This document shows, in pieces, positions 1-12,700 of a stretch of DNA of 64,000 nucleotides (the first letter of the stretch is position 1; each line of letters opens with the position of its first letter). The notes below the pieces were generated by a model, which saw nothing but the letters and a program-made list of their open reading frames with translations, was not told the DNA's origin and made no database searches. Position numbers and translations under genes: made by a program. Origin of the DNA: Luidia sarsii (lineage: Eukaryota; Echinodermata; Asteroidea; Paxillosida; Luidiidae); contig OX465107.1 of assembly GCA_949987565.1 (NCBI GenBank), positions 1,428,582-1,492,581 of the forward strand. The letters are read 5' to 3'.

Positions 1-579
1 CACATTTCATGTTCGTCACCTGAAGATACTTGTTTAAGTTGCTGTCTTTTAATTGTAGGAATGTACATGTACGTGTGTAAATAGTTGAGTAGCAATGGAC
101 CGTTCATCGGTGTACATCTGCTGGAGCTTTATGGTTTGGCTATTATTATTAACTACTGTTCATGTTTGCATTAACACGGGTACAGCAAAAACTCTCCAAA
201 CTATGCATTCTGACTGTAACATGTCACACAACAAATAGAGTTAGATTGTCTGAGTACATGTAGGAGGCAAAAAGCTTTCTTGCTGAACAGTGAGCTGAGG
301 CTGTGTTCAAGTACTGTACACCCATGTTACTGCTGTATGCACATGGTCACATGGAATGTAAAGTACACTGTACATGTACATGTGCAGTGACAAGAATCTA
401 GCACCAGAGTTCATTTAGGTCACCATATGCACAGTGCACGTACAGTACATGAACCCCAACAGGTGGTTACATGTATAAATAATTATCTCATTGGTAATAT
501 ATCAAAACACCACCCATGCATTACTGCACACTGCATCACTGATAACATTAACAAGGACATGTACTGAACATGTACATGC

Positions 580-780
580 ACACGTACTGTACAATACATG
601 TGCCCGTACCAACGTATGTATGTACAGTACATGTACAGTTTGTACTTGTACGTACAGTGAGTACACGGTGAGACCAAGGAGGTAATACCTCCTTGGTGAG
701 ACTGAGTACTGGTGTACATGTACATGTACATGTAGTACATGTACATGTACACGTACATGTATGTGAGTACACACTTTTAA
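580..780. repeat. TGTACA/ACATGT-rich simple sequence
   Basis: Degenerate runs of the self-complementary hexamer TGTACA, interspersed with ACGTAC, are dense here and peak at 715-765. Because the unit is palindromic, the same repeat reads on both strands and could extrude hairpins. The overlapping open frames, rich in Met/Tyr or Thr/Cys, are by-products of the repeat. Confidence 0.8.
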
Positions 781-1939
781 CCAATTTTGTTAATACTGAT
801 GGTATGCTGCTGGTATGGTATACCCTGTGACCATTCTTGAGTACCACCGCATACATGTAATCATTTAATTCACATAACATGTAATTGGTTCAGAAATGTC
901 CACAGACAGCAAAAGGGTCCCACATCCGGCCTTCTTTTTGTCAGAACCGTTTCAAATATGGATTCATTGGTCAATAGTTTTGATAACTACACATGTATAC
1001 ATTTTTGTTAATGAAATTAATGGCAATGGTTAAAGGTTTCTTCGATGCTCCAGTCCAATTTTTGATTCTTAAGTTCCGAGTTTTTTTGTAGCCAGAGTAC
1101 AAGAACCATAGTACAAGTACTTTGACATTCGCTTACAAGTACGAGTAAACTGAAAATGGTACTCCAGTATGAATACTGAGTACAAGTACTAAAGCACTGC
1201 GATTCAGACTTCACTATAAGTGAGACTTTTCTAAATAATCACATTTATTTGCCACGTGATGCGTGTGGGAACGTTCACTAAATCACACTGGCTTTTTTTT
1301 TAGTCCCACAATGCACTGCTCGCGCTCTGACTGACAGGAAGTGCTGCGCTTGTTTATATGTCTCCCTGCACGAGCCACCCTCAAGGATGCACCCAGCATT
1401 TGACCACAAACTGCTAACAACAATCCTCGCGATTTCGTTGCCTGTGTGGACGCGAGGGAAAAAAAAGGGTTTTGAATCACGATTCAAATCGTGTTTATTT
1501 GGACAGTGGAAACGGACCTATTCTAATAGCCTAAACTACAGTGTACAGTTATGGATCCAAATATTACCGGTATATGTACATGATATACTTTAAGTGACGT
1601 GTGCACGTGTACGCTTTTTGCATATGTACATGTACGCTATTTGTATGCACTTGCAGGCCAACATTCACAGTTCACTATGTAATGAAAAATTTTATGCGGG
1701 TATTCCACATTCTTGTTTTAGGCTAGGGAGTGCATGCATGGTCGTTAATGCCATTAATTACCACACGACCCTGACAGAAGGAAAGGTTGGTTTAAAAGGT
1801 ACAGCGTTAGCCAACAAATGTACAGGGGCTCAAAATGTCGACCTCCTTGTGGTGAGCCCTGATAACTGATTCGTCAGAGGAATGACAATGACCAGAGACA
1901 CCAAGTAACACAAGTAGTCTCATTAATAAATAAAATTTT

Positions 1940-1985
1940 AGAGAAAGGTCCTGCTAGGATCGAAACGTCAGGCCCACTAAATTTT
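1940..1985 (+). repeat. Repeat family A, single copy (hammerhead-like core)
   Basis: The 3' part of the family A unit is present: a degraded GAGAA box, stem II halves GGTCC and GGATC, then GAAA, CGTC and AGGC. The 5' stem I half (GCCT) is missing. AT-rich segments that can pair with each other flank it on both sides. Confidence 0.7.
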
Positions 1986-2689
1986 AAACAAAATTTTAAG
2001 TAGAAGTATACTTTTAAACAACATGCAGAGGTGACTGAATAAATCAGATGGCATTCAGATGTCACTTTGACCTATCTATGACTACCTTGCCAAATTGATT
2101 TTTATTGAATATATTAAATTATTAATTGTCAACTTCATGGAGGCAAAGATACAATGTCTCGATTCATTAACCACATGTACGTACAGTTGTAATTGCATGG
2201 TCAATGTAAAGACTTTTGTTACATTTTTTTATTTCAGTACTGATTTTATTTGTGTATACATGCATATAATGATGATTTTCAGAATACACAGGTTATTGCA
2301 TGAGTGATGGTACATGTACACTGTCACATGTACTCTAGAGTTCATTTTTAGCAAATATCATCACAATTATACATGTACAATGGTAGGAACTAGGAAGTAC
2401 AATATGTACATGCACCCTTCCTACCCTGTGCATGGACAATGATACTATGTTCAAGACTCAAGGATATTTATTTAAGGTCATAACTTTTGAAAAAACAAAT
2501 ATTTATTTTGACGAGCAAAGTTATCCCACTTGATATACAGAATGTAAATGTACATGTACATGTACTGCACCGGTATTTGTTCAACTACATTGCAACACAA
2601 AAGGCAGCCTCAAATGCTCATTGCACATTTTAAAAATTGTGATTACAAACAATTTACATAGGCATAATGTCTACATGTAAAAATAAGCA

Positions 2690-2790
2690 TGCACGTGTAC
2701 AATTATACATGTACATGTACTGTACATTGTACACGTGTACAGTACCATACGTGCACATCCATACATGTACAGTACATGTACTATTTAACC
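2690..2790. repeat. TGTACA-rich simple sequence
   Basis: A second dense block of palindromic TGTACA/GTACATG repeats, with no other content visible. Confidence 0.75.
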
Positions 2791-2870
2791 ATAAACGTGA
2801 AAGTCAATCTCCTACACTTACATGTTCATGTAGGCCCTATGTCCAAAAAAATTAACAAACTGTTAAAAAT

Positions 2871-2920
2871 TAGGAGGGCCTGACGTTTCAATCCTAGCAG
2901 GACCTTTCTCAAAAGCCTAA
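2871..2920 (-). repeat. Repeat family A, single copy
   Basis: Reverse-strand copy of the family A unit, with GAAA changed to GAAA-like (CGATCC to CAATCC on the + strand). The flank GGAGGGCCTGACG on the + strand is shared with other family A copies, so the repeat extends beyond the core. Confidence 0.7.
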
Positions 2921-5901
2921 GAAATGTAAGGCCCTCTGAATTTAAGCAAATACTGCAACACTAATGTGCAGATTCCTACTTCAATAATCCATGTGCATGT
3001 ATACACGACACGTCCTTGTACATGTATGTGTGTACATCCATCATTGCATATACGTGGAAGTATTATGTTCTTCTGCCTTCGTCTTCATGTGTACACAAAC
3101 TACACATGTGTATGTACACATACATGCTAAACTCTACTACACTACAAAGTACAAACAGGAAACTGAACTATGGCAATAGCCTGTGCCACCCACCAAATAA
3201 ATAGTCTGGTTCGTCTGCAGCGTAGGTGCAGGAAAAACAAACTACAGTTGTGTTTCCCCCCCCCCCCCCGTAATTTCCTTGTCTACGACTCAAAGTTGTC
3301 CCAGAAGATGTATCAAAACACCCAAAATGCCAACTGGGGGTGCTTGTAGTTAAGTTGTATAAGTCATGTACGACAGTACGTGTAATTGTAGACTGGAGTG
3401 AACTCTATAGGCTACTGATTGCAAAATCTCACTACCGGAAAATGTGATGGGGTAACAAATTTGTTCGGCAGCATTTAATAGCGATAAACATAACTTTTGT
3501 TTGCATGGCCGAGAATTACTACATACATGTACACTGCACGTGACAGAAATGTACTCCCACATGCGGTCGACACCAACGATCATGTTATAGGCCTAATCCG
3601 GTCAGGATGTGAGGACCTAGATACAACAAAAATATTTGGTTAAAAAAAAATAAATACGCTGTAGATTTCACAAACTGAAACATTTTAATGGCACATTCAA
3701 CGCCCAGAAGAAAAACAAGAGCAATCACCGACTCGTAGTGATAGACACTGGCTCCTGCAGGGAAACTACATTGTAAGTTCAGGGTCATGTACACGTACGT
3801 ATACTGTGCAAAATTAACTGCAGGTTGTGCTAAGCAATAAGCATAGTAAGGCTATATTGCACTGCTTAAATGTGTTAGGGTTTAGAATTTGGCTGAGTGG
3901 CTGAAAGTACTTATAGCATAGCTGCCAACCTACACATATCTTGAAGGAAATTAGGAATACTTCTTCTGTAAAAAAAAAAGAGGAATCACAGAGCAAACTA
4001 CAGAGGAATACATGAGTATTTCCAAGCCAAAAATCGGAATCTGTTGTCAAGAGCTTTTAAAAAGTGATCAATTCTTACCCCCAAAGAAGCAATGATTCCT
4101 CCAAAATAGGAATGGTTAGCAGCTAGGGGGCCTATGTTATAGCTCCATGCTAAAAGACAGTTGAAAATGCCTTGAGAGAGGGGTAAGGGTCTTATGAGGG
4201 CAGGAGTCTTGAGGAGGGTCAGGGGTCAGGGGTCGGGGAAGGAGTGACACTGTCAGTTTAATGCCATCACTTACAGGGTTGCCCGCCAGTTTGAAAAGCA
4301 TTAAAAAAAATAAAGCCAGTCTTAACACTTCTTCTCCTGGTAAGGTAATCTTCCGGTCATTTGCCCACAAGTTATCATTTAGAAACATTTAAGAAACATT
4401 TAAGAAACACCTAACGGGACAAACTTCAGCAGCAGCACAGTAACAACTGTTTAGACAGAAAAACGTATTATCGGTATCTGTTGTGTTGAGCAATTTCGCT
4501 CCCGTCAAATTTTGAAAGTGTCTGATATTAGTAATAGCTTCAGACAGAGATGATGCTGAATATTATTTATTATGAATTTTACAACTGAAACTGAAAGTAC
4601 AAAAACACACAAATGGTACACAGCACAGGTGTGGCTGGCCTGTACGACATTGTATTGATATGGAATCAGTGGTTGAAAAAAAGTATCTAGACAATTACAG
4701 AAGGAACTGTTCAACTCAAGATGTACAGTATTTCCCTTGGAAATCACCATTATCAAGCATGTCAACCATTGTTTACAACTAACAGTAACACAGTTGAGTA
4801 ACAAGCTGTAAATGTAAAACATGTTCATGATGCTGCTGTCAATATTTTAAATCAATAAATGGTGCTGTGGATGTGGTTGGCTGTAATCAGTTGTAACTTC
4901 TAATTAATCACAGTAATTAATTTGCCTCATGAGTTTACTGTTTAGGCATATGTTTTAGGTGAATGACATTTTTCAAGACAAGAGGGCAAGGCTGTTGCAG
5001 CCGACATGGATCCGTAATGTAGCTGTACCCTTAACCAGTCTCGATAAAAAAGAAGAAGAATATTCAAATTTTGAGTGACAGTCCCAAATTCGACTGACAC
5101 GAGTTTTCAATGTTTCACAACAGCCAGTAGTAGTAATTCCCTTCTTACGGGCATTTTTACGACGAACTGGGACTGCAGCTTACCTCGTTTCGCTTCCTCG
5201 TTGGACGTTCTAATTCTCACCAAAATTAGATTATCCCCGCAGCAAGCCAGCAAGTAGGATGGGTGTACAGTACATAGACTCCGTGTGCAGGTTAGCTATG
5301 GAGGCCGGCTGCACTCAACCCAGTTACCACAGCCACTAATGCAGTTCAGATGGTTCAGCCCACTTGACCGTAGCACCCCATTTTGACCGCCTGCAACGCC
5401 AAGATTCCGCCGTGACCGCTCGCGTACAGTCCGGGAAAACGTCCGGGAATGTCCCCCTCGGTCGGACTGGCTCCGTGGCGGCGTTAACACCGCCGGCTGA
5501 ATCGGGAAAAAGTGGCAATTGGAGTGACAACCATCGCCGAATCTCTGCCGCACAGTTGCCACCGTAATATAATTGTACCTGTTATCGCCTAGTACAAGTG
5601 CGGTCAGATACCCATCCTTCATCCGTGCAAATTCCCTTATCTCCCGGGCACCAGACCACAATGACGTTTCCGATACTCAATTCCAGTGATGTAATCGATA
5701 TGGTGTTTTTTCGCAGGTATCCCGCACTTCTGATAATTTCCTATCGTAAATAGGGCGTGCTAAACCAGCGGAGCAATATTTTCGATTAATTTTTCGTTAA
5801 TCCGTTAAAAAACCAACCGCGAAATGAAATAAATCCCGGAAGAAAGACAATCGTGAGGGCGCTGTTCATTCGCACCGTTCGCATTTCTAAGTAATTGGTT
5901 T

Positions 5902-5914
5902 GTTGCCCAGCAAC
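5902..5914 (+). promoter_or_regulatory. X-box-like inverted repeat
   Basis: GTTGCCCAGCAAC matches the RFX X-box pattern of two inverted half-sites around a short spacer. An ATTGG (CCAAT on the other strand) lies just upstream. It is about 730 bp upstream of the RBM28 start. A match this short can occur by chance, so the regulatory reading is inference. Confidence 0.25.
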
Positions 5915-6415
5915 TCCCGTACTTATACTCAGTTATAGATAAAACTTATAAGCAGAAACACGACTTTTTTCCGACGGCGAAAAAGCACTTTGGTTGGGCA
6001 ACATTCCCACCCGTAACCATGGGTCACTGAGGGGTGGTTGCATACGTCATCATGAAATTTAGTCTTTTACAGAGACAACGACTAATTAGCATTTAGTGTT
6101 CAGTCTAGCCGCACATAAGTCTGTCGAATGTTTGAAGAAATAGAAATTTATCTGAAACAGTGGCTGGTCATCTTCAAAATCACTTCCACGACATTGTGGT
6201 TTGTAGATGCGTCTACGATGAGCAATGCATTTTAGACAATAATTCACAATTAAGAAGCCTCTATTGTTTATTTGCTTTGCAGACTCTTCCAATATAACCA
6301 ACTTCGTATGTTGATGTCGTATGGATTTGTATTCACGAAGAAAGAAGCAAAAATGTTAGAGCAGACGACCAAGGTTCAAGTTAGCACTGCGCTCGCTTCA
6401 CTGGTACGGACGTAC

Positions 6416-6590
6416 TGTACATGTACATGTACATGTACATGTACATGTACATGTACATGTGTACATGTTCATGTGTACATGTACATGTACAGTGTACATG
6501 TACATGTACATGTACATGTACATGTACTGTACATGTACATGTGTACATGTTCATGTGTACATGTTCATGTACAGTGTACACACATCCGAG
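6416..6590. repeat. (TGTACA)n microsatellite just upstream of RBM28
   Basis: Nearly perfect tandem TGTACA hexamers, broken by a few GTGTACATGTTC variants, end about 50 bp before the RBM28 start codon. The block must therefore lie in the promoter or 5' untranslated region. The self-complementary unit could form long hairpins in DNA or in the mRNA leader. Confidence 0.9.
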
Positions 6591-6642
6591 TTCACGGGTC
6601 GCCTCGACAGCGCCCTCTAGCGAGGGAGTTGCACGAACCAAC

Positions 6643-6787
6643 ATGGCAGCCTCCGCTGCTAACATGGACGAGTCTCGCTGCACGATTTTCGTGAGGAATC
6701 TGCCGTATTCCACCACCAAGGAACAACTGGAGCAGGTGTTCAGCGAGGTCGGGCCGGTCAAAAAGAGTTTTGTGGTCACAGAGAAAG
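6643..6787 (+). CDS. RBM28: RBM28 exon 1 (start codon, RRM1 RNP2)
   Basis: Encodes residues 1-48 and ends in phase 1 at the donor AAAG|GTGATG. RNP2 of RRM1 (TIFVRNL) is here. A second in-frame ATG lies seven codons downstream, but the first has the better context. Confidence 0.95.
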
Positions 6788-9700
6788 GTGATGTACTCGA
6801 TTGACTCTGACAATGAGTGTTGCCAAACCGACCCATGTCACGTGTAAAAACTACACGAGGATTGGGCAATAGTTTACAATTTACAAAACATGTGTTAATT
6901 GTGTGTGTGTGATTACACATGATGTACATGTAGATTGTATTTGTACTTGTAGGTCTAATCCTCGGTACTACAGAACAGTACCATGGTACTACTGAGTAAT
7001 TTTGACTTTATATCATGTAATTATGTATGTACTCTATATTATCTATTAATTATAAAAAAAATAGTATGTTGTAACTTGTTTAATGTATCATATTCATAAT
7101 GCATCAGTAAAGACTAAAGTATGTCCACATGGATTTGTTGTAACTTAAAACTTGAGCCTTTGTCCTTCGAGGCCTTAGTTTAAATATTTTGATTAAATAA
7201 AAAAAGGAGTGTAGTCTGTACTGCCTACTGAGTACTGGTGTTTACGTCAGTTTTTCTGAATGAAACTTTGAAAGGGTTTGCTTTGGAAAGTACCAAAAGC
7301 ACAAAGCACCAGAAATTTTAATCTTGAGCTAACTTACCTTGAGTTGAAGTTTTACAATATAACATTAACTTATAATATCTGGTGTGTCAAACTGAGGTTT
7401 ATTTCTGGATACTGAGAGGGAAATATGTGACTTATATTTATTGATATGTATGTAAGGCTGTAATGACTAATTTTAACAAATGCACCATGTCTGCATAGAA
7501 CAATTTTCAGGCCGGCAGCCCTAGCTGTCGGAATATACGTGTATGTTATCCCAATGAGTACTTCACTGTTCTGTTTTGTTCTGTTTCTTCCCTCATAGGT
7601 GTGTCAGAGAAATGCAGAGGTTTTGGATATGTGACCTTTGCCCTTAGGTAGGTTCTTGAGAGTCACTAAACGGACTCAATAATTGACTCGTTCCCCATGC
7701 ATCTTATGGGTTTCGTAAAATCCAACCCTGATTATCAAGTGACGGAGTTGATGAGCAGACTCGTTACGAGTTACAACCTTTCCGATGACTTTATTTTTTT
7801 GGCAGAGAGGATGCGGAGAAGGCGCTCAAGGCACGGCTAGTCCTGGACAAGAGGAAGCTCTTTGCCTGCTACTCGCGACGGAAAGCGCCCAGGAAGCAGC
7901 AGAAGACCGACGGAGGTGGCGGAAAAGGAGGCGGGAAAGGAGGCGAAGAGGAGGAGGAATCGGGTGAGGTTGGAGATGGAGGAGAGGACGGAGGAAAGAC
8001 GGAGGAGGAGGAGGAGGATCCCGTCGGTGCCGCTGATGATGGTGCTGTCCCGGCCAAGGTGGCAGACACGATGGGGGACAGGCTGGCGGGGGGCAAGGGG
8101 ACGGTGGGAGGTCGGCAGGGACGACCGACGGAAGAGACCCAGGACAAGAAGGGGCGACTCATCGTCAGGAATCTGGCCTTCAATGTGAGTCGGGGGGCTC
8201 TTGATGAAATCCCAAGCTACCTCAGACGACTGAACAATCCCCTTTTTATTCTGAATCAGTTCAGATTTTCCGTAAACTGAGGGGCTGGTTTAAAAACCCA
8301 AAGAAATGGGAGATTGTAAGACCAGAATGCATTAGATTGAGTCAAGTGGTGATTTTTGGTCAACCAATTGACCACCAATTGATCAAATGCTGTAATTTAG
8401 ACATATTGGACCAACACACTACTACTTCTACTAATACTACTTCTAATAAGACTTCTGCTACTTCTACTACAACTTGTCCTTCAAGGGGCTTCTACCAATG
8501 CCCTCACTGGTGCCATGAATGCACTCTCTCAACACTAGCCCATCCCGCAGATTAGGCCCACTGTGATTCCTATTTGAGTGAGCGAGACAGTTTCTGAGGT
8601 GTCTGTCTGTTTTTGCTCTGGACAGTGCACGGAGAAGAGACTGCGCAAGGCCTTTGCGCCGTTTGGCGACATGGTGGAGGTTCACATCCCAACCGATCCC
8701 AGCGATGCGAGCAAAGTGCGCGGCTACGGCTTTGTGCAGTTCAGCGGAGCGGAGAACGCTGCCAGAGCCATCCGTGAAATGAACGCCAAGGAGATTCTGA
8801 GTGAGTGGGTGGGTGGGTGGGTGACTGGGTGGGTGGGTGGCTGGGTGGGTGGGTGACTGGGTGGGTGGGTGACTGGGTGGGTGGGTGGCTGGGTGGGTGG
8901 GTGACTGGGTGGGTGGGTGACTGGGTAGGTGGCTGGGTGGGTGGGTGGGTGGGTGGGTGGGTGGGTGGGTGGGTGGGTGGGTGGGTGGGTGGGTGGGTGG
9001 GTGGGTGGGTGGGTGGGTGGGTGACTGGGTGGGTGGGTGACTGGGTAGGTGGCTGGGTGGGTGACTGGGTGACTGGGTGGGTGGGTGGGTGGGTGGGTGG
9101 GTGACTGGGTGGGTGGGTGGGTGGCTGGGTGGATGGCAGGGTGGGTGGGTGGAGTTGGGACAGAAGGATGGGTGACTTTGGAGGTTAAGAGCTGACCGAC
9201 CTTACCCAAACCAGTCTCCTGATGACGTCCAGAGTACACACTACCCAAAACGTTGAGTTACCGGCTCTTTTCAGAGCCATACTCAATCCCTTAAGAGATG
9301 ATGTACATGGCTTCACCACAAACCTCCTTCTTACTCACCCAAACCCCTGGCTGGTGCACCACTTGTTGGCTGCCTGGGTACACTCTCTGCAACTTACCTC
9401 AAAACTTGAAAGTTTTTTTCCAAGGTCTGCCATATAGATGGCTTTCCATTATTTGTTTGACTCAAATTGCTGTTGCTGTTTTCTTTTCAATTAAATAATT
9501 ATTCTGTCATACGAGGGCAATGTTTACGCAAAGATTTCATAGGATCTATGGCATCCTTGTGTGGACTGTTTCAGTTTCATCACTCCTTGCTGCAACAAAT
9601 CACCAGACATTTGATTTGGCATCGATGAGATCGGAGGTAATCTTGCTGCATTTTCAAATGCTGGTGTTGGTCAAGAAGTGACTCGATGCCTGTGTTGAGA

Positions 9701-12700
9701 TTTGGCCGAGATGAGATTCTGTCTTCTGATGTGTCCACTTCTCTGTTTTGTCTTGCCAGAGAGGCCCATTGCCGTAGACTGGGCCCTGTCCAGGAACAAG
9801 TTTCTGGCCGTTTCGAAGAAGGGTGTCTCCGACAAAGCCAAGCTTCAAACGAACGGTATGGTATTGTGACGAACTATGTGAATGATAAACCTCCAATTCA
9901 TTTGATAATGATTCCTGATGTGATTTTTTTGTTGTGAAGTCCCACTTTCCAGTGTATCTTTCAATGTTATCATTGCAAACTGTCTGTCTGTTAAAGAACT
10001 TGACAACATTTAGGAGGGTCTGACGTTTCGATCATAGCAGGACCTTTCTCATTCTGCCTTTGAGAAAGGCCCTGCTTGGATCGAAACATTAGGCCCTCCT
10101 AAATGTTGATATTCACTTTTTGGTCATTTTAGTCAGAAAGCAGTTTTCAGCGTTTTTGCATATTACCGTTAAAGAACTTGTTCAGTATTAAAGTTTCGTC
10201 TCTTGGACAAAATGCCAGTGATTAAGGGAAATGCCCTCAATTTTAATTTCGGATGAGAAAGTCATCTGTTCTCTCAACGGGGCAAATATTTAGTCTCCAA
10301 AGGACACTACAATAATTTGAAGATTCGTGAAATAATTTCCCTTTGCTTTTTTTTTTTTTTTTTTTTCAGATGATGCCAATCCTTCAGATGAGGAGAGTGA
10401 GGATGAATCTGGAGTGGAGTCCTCTTTGGATGTAGAAGACGAGGGGGATGAAGAGGAAGATGGAGATGACGATGAGGAGGAGGAGGAGGAGGAGGAAGAG
10501 AGTGGATCTGAGGATGAAGACGAAGAAGATGAGGACGAAGACGACTCGGACGAAGATACATCCAGCAGTGAAGACGAAGGCGTCGTCTCCAATGAGGATA
10601 AGAAAAAGGCCATGAAGAGGAGCCAGGAGATGGAGAAGAAAGCGATCAAGGAGAGAAATCTGCCGAGCGACGTAGATCAGGGCAGAACGGTCTTCATCAG
10701 GTAAGCACAGTGCGATTGCCCTGAGCAGTGTATCACTCAACACGAACCAGAGTATGAGAGAGGTCGTTGCAATTATCCTCCTACTCAAAGAAAGCCCTTA
10801 CCGTGCATCTCTGCCCACTGGTGCACCATCGTTATGTGGAAACCCCTTTTTTCAATTCTCAGGGAAACGTTGTTTTACTTGTAAATGTAAATCAATGAAA
10901 TTTTCCTTCTGGGCTTGTGTAATTACCCCTGTATGCTCAGTGCTTTGCCCGATTGCCTGATGATGAAAAAAATGCAGACAGCTCGAGTCAAACCTGCGAG
11001 GATGCGGCAACTGCTTTCTGGATTTGGTTGATTGGATTTTGATTGATTGATGTGGCCGAAGGTTAAATTGTTGTAAAATGTATAATTAATGCAAATATCA
11101 TGATTGCAATAGTCTAGTGCATGTTGAGGTTGTGTGTTTGATTTGCATCTGTACAGCAGTACAGATTTTGCATCTCCCAAATATGTCGTCTGGTTTTTTT
11201 CGCCCAGGAATCTTCTCTTTGAGACGACGGAGGCCGAGATCGACGAAGCCTTCAGGCAGTTTGGCGAGGTGAAGTACACCAAGCTGGTTGTGGACAGGGC
11301 CACGGAGCATTCCAAAGGTTGGTAGTTTTCTCCTCGCCCGCCCAGGACACGAATCCAGCTTGCAAAGAGTCCTCAACAAAAACTCAGGGGGGGGGGGGGC
11401 TGGATGTCATGAAGCCCTCGCGTCACGTCGTAACTCAACTCACGATGGATAACCCGTCGTCAGTTGTGACAGACCGTATGGTTTCTGCAACAGCGCCCAT
11501 TGGTCTTGTGTTTGGTCGTACGCTACGATGAGTGTAATGAATTCGACCACAGGTCTGGCAGTTTTTCAGTGGTGAGCCACTGTGTGCTGGATGTATCTTT
11601 CTCACCAAGTTGCCGGTAGGTCCAATCTCAGTATGACCCGGTTCATGTAGTTCTCGGTGTGTTGTTTATTTTTCTGTCTTCAAGGTACGGCATTTGTACA
11701 GTTTGCCACGAAGGAAGGGGCAGAGCAATGCCTGGAAAGATGTGACAGTGACAAGGAGGTTTGTGGAGATTTTTTTCCAGTCTTTGTTGGCCAGCCTTTT
11801 GCCGAATGACACTCTGCGACTCACTACAGGTGCACGCTTGCATCGCATCGTTAACCTGAAGCATCTGTGGAACTTTCCTGGAGCAGTAACATTTGACCGT
11901 CTGCAGACAGGGAACCACACAGACTCAATAGAGTGCTTATTTGTATGTGGTGCCACTGCAATCTTGTCTTGACTTTGTGTTTGAATTCTCAGGTTTTTTT
12001 AAATAAAGCCAAGTGAGGACTGTACAACAGATCCCTCAGAGCACCGACTCTTAATTTTGAGTGCAGACGTCACAGAATCAAATTCTGCCCGAGCTCACTC
12101 TTTTGGGTTTTTTTTTTCTTCTGCAAGCTGGCCATCACGCTAAGACTAGAAGACGCTTTGTGCAACCCTAGGGTTGAATAACGAGATAAGATTTGACGGC
12201 TTGCATGGTGGAAATACTAACTAGGAGTTTTGCGGTGACACCATGTATATCATCATTTAAGAGAAGGAGTATGCCTCTGGAAAGATCCGGTAACTCGATT
12301 TTTTGGGCAGTGTGTACTCTGCCCATCATCAGGAAACACCATGCTCTCCACAGCACTTATAAGCACCAATGATTGGAATCCAGCAGTCTCCTGACGACGG
12401 GGAGAGTACAAGCTACCTGAAACGTTGAGTTACTTACTCTTTTCAGAGCCATACCCCTTCTCTTAAAAGATGATATACGTGATGTCACCGCAAACCTCAT
12501 ACTAGGTTAAATTACATCATCGCCAATGTCACAATCTTGAAAATAACAACCTGTCATCGTGATTGTTCTGGTTGCTTTTTGGTTCCAGGGAGGTTTTGAG
12601 CTGGGAGGGAGACAGCTTCTGGTCAAGCTGGCCCTGCAGAGGAACGAGGCCTCCAAGCTGAGAGAGCTGCGGAAGGAGAAGATGAAAGTGGAGAAGAAGG

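Larger units (their letters stand above)
1..6415. other. Intergenic region upstream of RBM28
   Basis: I see no open frame here with recognisable protein similarity or splice structure. The stretch is AT-rich and full of palindromic TGTACA/ACATGT simple sequence. It holds two copies of repeat family A, a C-run near 3,257-3,270, and a CpG-richer block at about 5,290-5,560. Open frames in that CpG block do not resemble any family I know. A promoter or a neighbouring gene's untranslated exon could lie here, but nothing in the sequence proves it. Confidence 0.6.

Noticed and set aside
5296..5661. 121-codon frame on the - strand as a gene
   Set aside because: No recognisable family, overlapping frames on the other strand, CpG-rich composition explains the lack of stops.
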